A stretch of 64,000 nucleotides of DNA from the NCBI RefSeq assembly GCF_002750975.1, contig NZ_PEJS01000001.1:124001-188000 (forward strand), read 5' to 3'. This DNA is from Stenotrophomonas indicatrix. GTDB lineage: Bacteria > Pseudomonadota > Gammaproteobacteria > Xanthomonadales > Xanthomonadaceae. Below are positions 49,193 through 56,806 of this stretch, piece after piece. Position numbers and translations under genes: made by a program. The notes under the pieces are model-generated. The model worked only from the letters and a program-made list of their open reading frames with translations. It did no database searches and was not told where the DNA came from. Within the stretch, counting starts at the first letter, position 1; each line of letters opens with the position of its first letter.

Positions 49193-49912
49193 ATGTCCGC
49201 CAAACGTGTCCTGATCGTTGAAGACGATGCCCACATCGCCGACCTGCTGCGCATGCACCTGGGTGATGAGGGCTATGAAGTCGCACACGCCGCCAGCGGC
49301 GATGCCGGCCTGCGCCTGATCGAACAGGAAGGTCCGTGGGATGCACTGGTACTGGACGTGATGCTGCCGGGCGTGGACGGCCTGCAGGTCTGCCAGCGCG
49401 CACGGGCGATGGCGCGCTACGTGCCGATCATCATCATCAGCGCACGTGGCAGCGAAACCCAGCGCATCGTCGGCCTGGAACTGGGCGCGGACGACTACCT
49501 GGCCAAGCCGTTCTCGATGCCGGAACTGGTGGCGCGCGTGCGTGCGCTGCTGCGCCGCGCCGAAGCCATGGCACAGAACGCGCGCATCGATGCCGGGGCG
49601 ATCGAACTCGGGGGGCTGCGGCTGGACCCGGTCGCGCGTACTGCCGCCGTCGATGGCAATGCACTGGAACTGACCCCGCGCGAGTTCGAACTGCTGCTGT
49701 TCTTCGCCCGCCACCCGGACCAGGTGTTTGCGCGGATGGAACTGCTCAACCAGGTCTGGGGCTACCAGCACGACGGTTACGAGCACACGGTCAACACCCA
49801 CATCAACCGCCTGCGCAGCAAGATCGAGACCGACCCGGGCAACCCGCGGCGCCTGCTGACGGTGTGGGGGCGCGGTTACAAGCTGGTCGACCCGGCCGGG
49901 GCGGCCGCATGA
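49193..49912 (+). CDS. OmpR-family response regulator
   Basis: 239 residues: a receiver domain (1-120; EDDAH near the start, phospho-acceptor Asp55 in LVLDVMLPG, Lys in LAKPFSM) and a winged-helix DNA-binding domain (about 135-235; LTPREFELLLFFARHPDQVF, then YEHTVNTHINRLRSKIE). It overlaps its kinase gene by ATGA. It is divergent from the envelope msrB-dipZ-msrA operon, which makes a role in envelope oxidative stress an attractive guess, by analogy with the HprSR-msrPQ pairing of E. coli. Confidence 0.95.
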   Translation: MSAKRVLIVEDDAHIADLLRMHLGDEGYEVAHAASGDAGLRLIEQEGPWDALVLDVMLPGVDGLQVCQRARAMARYVPIIIISARGSETQRIVGLELGADDYLAKPFSMPELVARVRALLRRAEAMAQNARIDAGAIELGGLRLDPVARTAAVDGNALELTPREFELLLFFARHPDQVFARMELLNQVWGYQHDGYEHTVNTHINRLRSKIETDPGNPRRLLTVWGRGYKLVDPAGAAA

Positions 49913-51381
49913 TCAAGCCGAACCTGTGGCAGAAACTGGCGCTGGTGATGTCGGCGCTGATGCTGACGTGCTGCATGGCGCTGCTGGCGTGGCAGATGCG
50001 CACCAATACCCGGCATGAGCAGGAAGTGGTGCAGCGCCTGTCGCTTGGATTGGCCGAGCACATCGCCCAGCGCAGCGAACTGATGGACACCAGCGGCATG
50101 CGCGATGCAGCGGTGCGCGCATTGTTCGGCCAGCTGATGGCGGTCAACCCCAGTGTCGAGGTGTACCTGCTGGATGAGCAGGGTCGCATCCTCGGCCACG
50201 ATGCGCCCAGCGGCCACCTGGTGCGCAGCCGGGTGGACGTGGCACCGCTGCGGCGCCTGCTGTCCGGTGCGCCGCTGCCGATCCTCGGTGACGATCCCCG
50301 CAGTGCCGATGGCCGCAAGGTGTTCAGTGTCGCGCCGCTGGTGGTGCAGGGTCGGCAGGCGGGTTACGTGTACGTGGTACTGGTGGGCGAACACCGGCAG
50401 ATGCTGGCCGACGATCTGGCCGCCGGCAGCCAATGGCACACCACGCTGTGGTCGGTGCTGTTGATCGGCGGGCTGGGCCTGCTTGCCGGCCTGGTGGCCT
50501 TCTACTGGGTGACCCGGCCCCTGCGCCAGGTCACCCGGCGCATACAGGCCTTCGACATCGACGCACCGACGCCACTGCCCGCGCCGGTACCGCTGCGCGC
50601 GGGTGAGCGCGATGAACTGAAGATCCTCGAACATGCCCATTCGCAGATGGCACAGCGGCTGGGCGAGCAGTGGCAGCAGCTGCGCCAGCAGGACCTGCAG
50701 CGCCGCGAACTGGTGGCCAACATCTCGCACGACCTGCGCACGCCGTTGTCCTCGCTGCACGGTTACCTGGAAACGCTGGCGCTGAAAGAAGCCACGCTGT
50801 CGCCGCAGGAGCGTCGTCGCTATCTCGGTATCGCGCTGGCGCAGAGCGCCAAGGTCGGCCGTCTGGCCCGGGCGTTGTTTGAACTGGCGCGGCTGGAGCA
50901 CGGTGAAGTGCGGCTGGAGTGGGAAGTGTTCGCGCTGCCGGAACTGCTGCAGGACGTACTGCAGAAGTTCGAGCTGGCCGCGCAGGCACGTGGGCAGCGC
51001 CTGCACGCTGATTTCCCGCCGGGCCTGCCGCTGGTGCGCGCCGACCTGGGTCTTGTGGAGCGCGTGCTGACAAATCTGCTCGACAACGCGCTGCGGCATG
51101 CCCCGGACGGGGGCCGTGTGCAGGTGCAGCTGTCGGCGCTGCCCGACAGTGTGCAGGTGGCGGTGCAGGACGATGGCCCCGGGGTGCCGCCGGCGCTGCG
51201 TGGGCAACTGTTCCAGGCGCCGGCGGCACTGGGCGCGCGGCGTGGCGAGAACGGCGGGCTCGGCCTGCTGATCGTGCAGCGCATCGTGCAGTTGCATGGC
51301 CGCCGTATCGAACTGCGCGACAGCGAACAGGGCGCGCTGTTCGTGTTCGCTTTGCCGCGTGCCGATGCCGAGGCGAACTAG
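49909..51381 (+). CDS. Membrane histidine kinase, partner of the preceding regulator
   Basis: 490 residues. TM1 (about 8-28), a periplasmic sensor (about 30-175), TM2 (about 180-205), HAMP, HisKA with His274 (VANISHDLRTPLSSL), and ATPase motifs LLDNALRHAPDGG, DDGPGVPP and GGLGLLIVQRI. The G2 box is GGLGLLI rather than the common GLGLxI form, a mild change. It starts in an ATGA overlap with the regulator. The TAG stop shares its bases with the stop of the convergent kinase gene (CTAG, 51378-51381). Confidence 0.94.
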   Translation: MIKPNLWQKLALVMSALMLTCCMALLAWQMRTNTRHEQEVVQRLSLGLAEHIAQRSELMDTSGMRDAAVRALFGQLMAVNPSVEVYLLDEQGRILGHDAPSGHLVRSRVDVAPLRRLLSGAPLPILGDDPRSADGRKVFSVAPLVVQGRQAGYVYVVLVGEHRQMLADDLAAGSQWHTTLWSVLLIGGLGLLAGLVAFYWVTRPLRQVTRRIQAFDIDAPTPLPAPVPLRAGERDELKILEHAHSQMAQRLGEQWQQLRQQDLQRRELVANISHDLRTPLSSLHGYLETLALKEATLSPQERRRYLGIALAQSAKVGRLARALFELARLEHGEVRLEWEVFALPELLQDVLQKFELAAQARGQRLHADFPPGLPLVRADLGLVERVLTNLLDNALRHAPDGGRVQVQLSALPDSVQVAVQDDGPGVPPALRGQLFQAPAALGARRGENGGLGLLIVQRIVQLHGRRIELRDSEQGALFVFALPRADAEAN

Positions 51382-52721
51382 ACGTTGTCTGCCGGTGGCG
51401 GCACACCGCTTTCCATCGGCAGCAGCAGCCGGATGCAGGCACCGCCGAGCACCGAATCGGCCACTTCCACGTGGCCGCGATGCTTGTCCGCCACCACCTG
51501 CACCAGCGCCAGGCCCAGCCCGAAGCCCGGGCTGGCCAGGTCCAGCCGCACGTAGGGCTGCAGCACCTGGCTGCGCAGTTCGACGGCGATGCCGGGGCCG
51601 TCGTCCTCCACCTGCAGGCACAGCCATCCCTCGTTGAGCGTGCTGACGATGCGGATCTGCCGGCGCGCATAGCGCAGCGCGTTGCCCAGCAGGTTGCGCA
51701 GCGCCAGTTCCAGCATGTGCCGGTTGACGTTGACCAGCCCTGCCGGTGACAGGTCCTGCTGCACCGGTATCGTCAGTGGTGCGAACTGCTCGACCACGCC
51801 GCGTACCAGCGCGGCCAGTTGCAGGCGCTGCCGGGTGACCTGATGGCAGCGGCCGAGCGCGGCGTACTCGACACCCGCATCGGTCAAGTGCTGCAACCGG
51901 TCGATGTCGATGCGCAGGCCGGACAGCGCATCGCGCTGGGCGTCGTCCAGTCCGGTGTCTTCCAGGTCGGCCAGGCCGAAGCGCATGCGTGCCAGCGGTG
52001 TGCGTACTTCGTGCGCCACCGCCTGGGCCAGCACGCGCTGGCTGTCCAGCAGCAGCTGCAGCTGTTCGGCCATGTGGTTGAACGCCTTGGCCAATGGCCG
52101 CACCAGCGCGGTACCGGCGCGTGGCGCCCGGCTGTCGAGTTGGCCATCGCGCATCCGTCGTGCGGTCTGCGCCAGCTGCGAGACATCGCGCCACAACCGG
52201 TAGACCATCACGTACATCGGCAATGCCACCGCCACCATCAGGATCAGCAGGATGATGGCCACGCCGGAGGCTTCGCTGTCCTGCCAGCCTTCTTCGGGCA
52301 GGGCCTGGTCCAGCGGCCCCAGGATCAGCGCACTGCTGCTGTTGCCGACGCGCTGCAGGCTGCGCATGCTGTCCAGCTCGATCTGCACGTGTCCGTTGAG
52401 CAGGCCCTTGCGCTGTTTCGCCGGCAGTATCGCGGCAGCTTCGGTCAGCGGCATCAGCTGCAGCGGATAGGCGAAATCGCTGTCCAACTGTTGCGCCAGG
52501 GCTGGCCACTGCGCCGGCGGCGTTTCGGCGAAGCGATGTTGCAGCATGGCGTGCGGGCCGCGCATTTCCGCCTGCAGGCTGGCCTCGGTGCGGTCTTCCA
52601 GCAGCGCATCCCAGGCCCACAGCCCGAGCACGATCAGCAGCAGATGGGCGGTGAGGAAACCGATGCCGTAGCGCAGGAAGTGGAAGGCATGGCCACGCAT
52701 GGCCGACGACGGATGCTTCAT
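51378..52721 (-). CDS. Membrane histidine kinase, RstB-like
   Basis: 447 residues. TM1 (about 18-38), periplasmic sensor (about 40-150), TM2 (about 153-175), HAMP, HisKA with His237 (LAQAVAHEVRTPLARMRFGL), and ATPase motifs LLGNALRYARRQI, DDGPGIAV and GFGLGLALVQVV. LARMRFGL after the His is typical of RstB-type kinases. The start at 52721 overlaps the regulator stop as ATGA; one two codons earlier is possible. It is convergent with the other kinase and shares the CTAG stop bases, leaving no room for a terminator. Confidence 0.93.
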   Translation of the reverse strand: MKHPSSAMRGHAFHFLRYGIGFLTAHLLLIVLGLWAWDALLEDRTEASLQAEMRGPHAMLQHRFAETPPAQWPALAQQLDSDFAYPLQLMPLTEAAAILPAKQRKGLLNGHVQIELDSMRSLQRVGNSSSALILGPLDQALPEEGWQDSEASGVAIILLILMVAVALPMYVMVYRLWRDVSQLAQTARRMRDGQLDSRAPRAGTALVRPLAKAFNHMAEQLQLLLDSQRVLAQAVAHEVRTPLARMRFGLADLEDTGLDDAQRDALSGLRIDIDRLQHLTDAGVEYAALGRCHQVTRQRLQLAALVRGVVEQFAPLTIPVQQDLSPAGLVNVNRHMLELALRNLLGNALRYARRQIRIVSTLNEGWLCLQVEDDGPGIAVELRSQVLQPYVRLDLASPGFGLGLALVQVVADKHRGHVEVADSVLGGACIRLLLPMESGVPPPADNV

Positions 52722-53407
52722 CCCCATGCCGATCGGCTGAACAGGTAACCACGGCCGCGCACGGTCTTGATCCGCTCGGGCTGCTCCGGGTTGTCGCCGA
52801 GCTTGCGCCGCAGGCGCGAGATGCGTGCGTCGATCGACCGATCCAGGCCATCGAAGGCGATGCCGCGCAGGCCACGCAGCAGCGCATCGCGGTCGAGGAT
52901 CTGGCCCGCGTTGCCGGCCAGCAGGAACAGCAGGTCGAACTCGGCGGTGGTCAGCTCCAGCAGGCGGCCCTGCAGGTGCACGTTGCGGGTGGACGGGTCG
53001 ATGCTCAGTTCACCGAAACGCAGGGCGCCATCGCGTGGCTCGACCCGGCGGTGGCGGCGCAGGTGGGCGCGCAGCCGGGCCAGCAGCACCCGTGGTTCGA
53101 TCGGCTTGTCGATGTAGTCGTCGGCGCCCAGCTCCAGCCCCAGCACCTGGTCGATGTTGTCGGTGCGGGCGCTCAGCACGCAGATGATCCCGTCATAGTG
53201 GGGCCGGATCTGCCGACACACTTCGAAACCATCCTGGCCCGGCAGACCGATGTCGAGCAGGACCAGCGCCGGCTTCTCGCTGAGGATCCGGGCGATCGCG
53301 CGCTGGCCGCAGCGTTCGTGGGCGACCTGGTAACCGTGGCGCTTCAGGTAGTCGCTGACCATCGTGCCCAGCCGAGCGTCGTCTTCAACCAGTACGATAT
53401 CCAGCAT
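52718..53407 (-). CDS. OmpR-family response regulator, RstA-like
   Basis: 229 residues. Receiver with EDDAR near the start, Asp52 in LVLLDIGLPGQDG and Lys in YIDKPIEP; winged helix (about 130-225) with LTTAEFDLLFLLAGNAGQIL and RSIDARISRLRRKLGDN. RstA-type regulators are the nearest relatives I recognise. It is divergent from an asparagine-synthetase-like gene across a 345-base region that contains a GTTAC direct repeat, a likely binding site controlling both. Confidence 0.93.
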   Translation of the reverse strand: MLDIVLVEDDARLGTMVSDYLKRHGYQVAHERCGQRAIARILSEKPALVLLDIGLPGQDGFEVCRQIRPHYDGIICVLSARTDNIDQVLGLELGADDYIDKPIEPRVLLARLRAHLRRHRRVEPRDGALRFGELSIDPSTRNVHLQGRLLELTTAEFDLLFLLAGNAGQILDRDALLRGLRGIAFDGLDRSIDARISRLRRKLGDNPEQPERIKTVRGRGYLFSRSAWG

Positions 53408-53578
53408 CTACAAGGCCTCCGGGGTGCTTCCGTACCGCCGTGGCACGAGCGCGGCGATGCTATCCCAGCTGCCGGGCCGCTCGGGTCCAGGGAGCGGGCG
53501 CCATTCAGCCGGGGTTGCTGGCGCGCGGGCCGGGCCTCAGGCCGGGCAACGACTTGGCCGCACGGTAGCAATCGGGTT

Positions 53579-53593
53579 GTTACAAAACGTTAC
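53579..53593. promoter_or_regulatory. GTTAC direct repeat, probable OmpR/RstA-type box
   Basis: GTTAC at 53579-53583 and again at 53589-53593, one helical turn apart (GTTACAAAACGTTAC). E. coli RstA recognises a GTTACA-containing site. It lies between the RstA-like gene and the asparagine-synthetase-like gene. The rest of 53408-53752 shows no other clear feature. Confidence 0.6.
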
Positions 53594-53752
53594 GCAAGCC
53601 GCGCCTGCGGTGACGGTCGCTGACAGCGCTACGACTGACGTGGCGCTCGGCGGGGCCGAGCATGGCAGCTCTCCCCATCCGCGTGCCGTCCTCATGCCGT
53701 CCGCCTCCTGTCCCGCGCTTTTCCTTGAATGCCCTTGCCATGGAGGCCAGCG

Positions 53753-55654
53753 ATGAGCGGCGTGGTCGGGGCCTGGCTGCCGCCTGCCGACGATGAGCAG
53801 CTGCTGCAGCAGCTGGCGCCGATGCTGCGGGCGCTGCAGCAGCGCGGCCGCGGTCGCATCGGGTACTGGACCGATGCCGACGCAGGGCTGGCCCTCGGTC
53901 ATTGCCGTGCGCCGACCGACATGCCGTTGCAGCCGCTCAGCTCCAGCTGCGGGCGCTACGTGCTGTGCCTGGATGGCCGCATCTACAACCGCGCGGCCCT
54001 GCAGTCGCAGCTGCGCGACCTGCCACGCAGTTGCGCCGATGCACGCCTGTTGCTGCAGGCCGTCGTCGAGTGGGGCGTGCAGCGTGCGCTGTCGCGCATC
54101 GAAGGGGCATTTGCGTTCAGCGTCTGGGACCGCCACGCGCATGAGCTCTGGCTGGCGCGCGACCCGGTCGGCGAACGGCCGTTGTATTACGGCTGGTACC
54201 AGGGCCAGTTCCTGTTCGCTTCGGAGTTGAAGGCGCTGCAGGCCTTTGCCGGATTCGCTCCCAGCATCGACCAGGATGCATTGAGCCTGCTGTTGCGCCA
54301 TGACTATGTGCCGGCGCCGCACACCATCTATCGCGGCATCCGCAAGCTGGTGGCCGGGGCGATGCTGCGCGTGGACCTCAACGATCATGCCGCCGGCGGA
54401 TCAATGCAGGCCACGCAGGGCGGCCATCGCTACTGGTGCGCGCGCGATGCGATGCAATCCGCGCTGCAGCAGCCGTTGCAGCCGGCGCCCAGCCTGGAGC
54501 AGGCCACCGACCAGTTGGAGGTGGTGCTGCAGCAGGCGATCGCCACGCGCATGCATTCACCCGTGGCCTGCGGTGCATTCCTGTCCGGTGGCACCGATTC
54601 GTCGCTGGTGGTGGCGATGATGCAGGCGCAGTCGGCGTTGCCGGTGGAAGCATGGACGGTGGGTTTCGACGACCCCGGTCACGACGAGAGCGACTGGGCC
54701 TCGCAGGTGGCCCGCCACCTGGGCGTGCATCACCACCTGCACAGGATGGACAGCCGGCAGGGCCTGGAACTGCTGCAACGCTTGCCGCAGGTCTGGTGCG
54801 AACCGTTCGCCGATGCCTCGCAGCTGCCCACCCTGCTGGCCAGCGAGCTGCTCGGCGCGCGCAAGCCGGTGGCGCTGACCGGCGACGGCGGCGATGAGCT
54901 GTTCTTCGGCCACCCCAGCTATGGCCGCGCGCTGCGCAATGCGCGCCTGTGCGGTGGCCTGCCGGACTGGGTACGTGATCTTGCGCGGCGTGGCAGCAGC
55001 CGCTTGAACGTCGAGCGTGGTCGGCTTGGCGGTTGGCGCGCACTGGTGGCCGAGGTGGCCGCCAACGACGTGGAGGGGCATTACCTGCAGCGCGTCACCC
55101 GCTGGCGGCAACCGACCCAGGTGGTATTGGGGGCGCGCGAGCCGGCGACGATCTTCCAGCAGCAGGACACCGCACTGCCGGCGGAAGCGCGCATCCAGCT
55201 GCTGGATTTCCGCATGGACCTGGCCGAGGGGATCCTTGCCAAGGTCGACCGTGCCGGCATGGCGGCCGGCGTGGAGACGCGCTCGCCGTTGCTGGACATG
55301 GAGGTCATACGCCTGGCCTGGCGCCTGCCGCAGCACTTGAAGTACCACGACGGTGAGCACAAGCGGATCCTCAAGCATCTGCTGGCGCGCTACCTGCCCG
55401 CGCCGCTGGTCTATCGCCCCAAGCGCGGTTTCGGCCCACCGATGGCACGCTGGCTGGCCGGCCCGCTGCGCGACTGGGCGGAAGCGTTGCTCGACCCGCA
55501 GCTGCTGCGCAACCAGGGATGCTTCGATGCGGTACGCGTGCGCGCGATCTGGGAGGCGTTCCTGCGCGGCGAGCGCAAATGGCATACGCACCTGTGGAAC
55601 GTGTTGATGTTCCAGGCGTGGTACCAGCACTGGCACGGCAATCGCGGGCGCTGA
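53753..55654 (+). CDS. Asparagine-synthetase-like protein lacking the N-terminal Cys
   Basis: 633 residues, the usual AsnB length. An N-terminal glutaminase-like domain (about 1-205) precedes the ATP-pyrophosphatase synthetase domain, with P-loop FLSGGTDSSLVV and GDGGDELFFGHPSY. The normal nucleophile Cys2 (MCGI) is Ser here (MSGVVG), so glutamine-derived ammonia is unlikely. GGAGG before the ATG at 53753 fixes this start. It may use free ammonia or another nucleophile, as amide-forming relatives in secondary metabolism do. It is divergent from an RstA-like regulator with a shared operator candidate. Confidence 0.88.
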   Translation: MSGVVGAWLPPADDEQLLQQLAPMLRALQQRGRGRIGYWTDADAGLALGHCRAPTDMPLQPLSSSCGRYVLCLDGRIYNRAALQSQLRDLPRSCADARLLLQAVVEWGVQRALSRIEGAFAFSVWDRHAHELWLARDPVGERPLYYGWYQGQFLFASELKALQAFAGFAPSIDQDALSLLLRHDYVPAPHTIYRGIRKLVAGAMLRVDLNDHAAGGSMQATQGGHRYWCARDAMQSALQQPLQPAPSLEQATDQLEVVLQQAIATRMHSPVACGAFLSGGTDSSLVVAMMQAQSALPVEAWTVGFDDPGHDESDWASQVARHLGVHHHLHRMDSRQGLELLQRLPQVWCEPFADASQLPTLLASELLGARKPVALTGDGGDELFFGHPSYGRALRNARLCGGLPDWVRDLARRGSSRLNVERGRLGGWRALVAEVAANDVEGHYLQRVTRWRQPTQVVLGAREPATIFQQQDTALPAEARIQLLDFRMDLAEGILAKVDRAGMAAGVETRSPLLDMEVIRLAWRLPQHLKYHDGEHKRILKHLLARYLPAPLVYRPKRGFGPPMARWLAGPLRDWAEALLDPQLLRNQGCFDAVRVRAIWEAFLRGERKWHTHLWNVLMFQAWYQHWHGNRGR

Positions 55655-55693
55655 GCGTGCCTTCGTGGCGCCCGGTTGATCCATTCTGCGCAG

Positions 55694-55789
55694 CGCAGGG
55701 CGGAGGCCCTTGCGTGCGAATGTCCTCCGGCGCCGGCCTGCGGCCACCGCCTCCCCCTTTACTTCGCACGCAAGGGCCTCCGCCCTGCG
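55694..55789 (-). repeat. Purine-core structured element, family 2, copy A
   Basis: Outer arms 55694-55720 and 55763-55789 pair perfectly over 27 bp. The 42-base core, read on the minus strand, begins GTAAAGGGGGAGGCGG, contains GGCC-GCA-GGCC, and ends CCGGAGGACA. It is matched by copy B (55863-55968) at about 35 of 42 positions while the arms are unrelated. The core is rich in GGAGG-like motifs. Confidence 0.75.
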
Positions 55790-55862
55790 TCCGGAGCTCG
55801 TCGGCGTCTCATTGAAGGGCCGTCGCGAGCGCTGCATCTGCGCGCCTGGTGCCGCAAGCCGA

Positions 55863-55968
55863 GCCTCGTCGGGGCAGGTGGGGGTTTGGGCAAAGTAAAG
55901 GAGGAGGTGGCGGCCAACGGCCGGCGCCGGGGGACATTTGCCCAGGCCCCCACCTGCCCCGACGGGGC
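55863..55968 (+). repeat. Purine-core structured element, family 2, copy B
   Basis: Outer arms 55863-55894 and 55937-55968 pair over 32 bp, with three G-T pairs. The core 55895-55936 begins GTAAAGGAGGAGGTGG, contains GGCC-AAC-GGCC, and ends CCGGGGGACA. It is in opposite orientation to copy A, 73 bases away. The G-T pairs favour a structure in plus-strand RNA. Confidence 0.75.
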
Positions 55969-56023
55969 CCTTCAGATCGCAGAGACCCGGACGAAGACGC
56001 GCTCGAGAATCCAGACGCCAGGC

Positions 56024-56156
56024 AAAAAAAGACCCGGCAGAGGGAGGGATCTGCCGGGTCCGGATTGCATGGGGGGAGGGACCCATGCAATGAGCGTGGG
56101 CGTCGCGCCAGTGGCTGTTGCCTGCCAGTCGCATCCGCCGTGCATTTGCATTGATG
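56024..56156 (-). ncRNA. Candidate small RNA with twin C-rich loops
   Basis: Minus-strand promoter TTGCAT (56185-56190), 16-base spacer, TATGCT (56163-56168); expected start near 56156. Hairpin 1 is ATTGCATGGG/CCCATGCAAT (56064-56073 and 56082-56091) and hairpin 2 is GACCCGGCAGA/TCTGCCGGGTC (56031-56041 and 56050-56060). Both have exactly the same 8-base loop, TCCCTCCC. A run of seven T follows hairpin 2. C-rich loops of this kind pair with ribosome-binding sites in known sRNAs such as Xanthomonas sX13 and rhizobial C-rich-loop RNAs. No ORF of note. Confidence 0.55.
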
Positions 56157-56201
56157 CAATGCAGCATACGCCGATCATGCGGCAATGCAACAAAAATCAC
56201 G

Positions 56202-56223
56202 AAGGCGCCATCTCTGGCGCCTT
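56202..56223 (-). terminator. Intrinsic terminator of queD
   Basis: Arms AAGGCGCC (56202-56209) and GGCGCCTT (56216-56223) with a 6-base loop. On the minus strand they are followed, after five bases, by TTTTT. It lies 25 bases past the queD stop and upstream of the candidate sRNA promoter. Confidence 0.75.
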
Positions 56224-56248
56224 GAGGCCTTTCAGATCAATGGGTTGA

Positions 56249-56611
56249 TCAGGCGGCGGGGCCGCGGAAACGGCAGCCCGAGGTGCAGGTTTCGTGCACG
56301 GTGATCTCGCTCAATGCCGGCAGGGTGGGCTTGAGCTCGTTCCAGATCCACACGGCCAGGTTTTCGCTGGTCGGGTTCTCCAGGCCGGGGATGTCATTGA
56401 GGTAATGGTGGTCCAGGCGGTCGTAGATCGGCTGGAAAGCCGCCTTCACGTCACCGAAATCCATGATCCAGCCGGTCTGCGCGCCCGGCTCGCCCTCGAC
56501 TTTCAGTTCCACCCGGAAGGAGTGGCCGTGCAGGCGCGCGCACTTGTGCCCCGGCGGCACGTTGGGGAGGCGGTGCGCCGCCTCGAGCATGAAGACTTTG
56601 AAGATTTCCAT
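56249..56611 (-). CDS. queD: 6-carboxytetrahydropterin synthase
   Basis: 120 residues; converts 7,8-dihydroneopterin triphosphate to 6-carboxytetrahydropterin in the queuosine tRNA-base pathway. Zinc histidines are in [10 protein letters not shown] and RLHGHSFRV, the catalytic Cys in [10 protein letters not shown], and [11 protein letters not shown] and [12 protein letters not shown] are family motifs. The start at 56611 is the normal N-terminus (MEIFKVF). It appears monocistronic here, with its own terminator downstream. Confidence 0.96.
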   Translation of the reverse strand: MEIFKVFMLEAAHRLPNVPPGHKCARLHGHSFRVELKVEGEPGAQTGWIMDFGDVKAAFQPIYDRLDHHYLNDIPGLENPTSENLAVWIWNELKPTLPALSEITVHETCTSGCRFRGPAA

Positions 56612-56682
56612 GGCGCGATTGTACGCCGCGGGCGGCCGATCAGCCCGGCTTTGCGTTGCCTTCCCGTGAAGAAATTCTTTCC

Positions 56683-56730
56683 ATCCGGATGAAGAGATGA
56701 TAGTTTCTCTTATATCCGTATGAAGAGATG
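56683..56730 (+). promoter_or_regulatory. Direct repeat ATCCGKATGAAGAGATG before a TonB receptor gene
   Basis: ATCCGGATGAAGAGATG (56683-56699) and ATCCGTATGAAGAGATG (56714-56730) are 31 bases apart, three helical turns. An inverted AGAGA...TCTCT (56693-56710) lies between, as does the A/T-rich TTATAT, a possible -10. It looks like a two-site operator for the receptor gene. Confidence 0.5.
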
Positions 56731-56806
56731 TTATTGGCCGCGCCCCGGCCAGGCATGGATTACTGCGGAACTTACCTCGTCCTTCCACTACCTCCCCCAC
56801 ATCGTC

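Noticed and set aside
53408..53752. Small gene between the RstA-like regulator and the AsnB-like gene
   Set aside because: Short open frames exist but none has a ribosome site or coherent composition.
55519..56248. Long plus- and minus-strand frames over the family-2 repeats
   Set aside because: They read through inverted repeats and the sRNA candidate; products are low-complexity Arg/Pro/Gly sequences.
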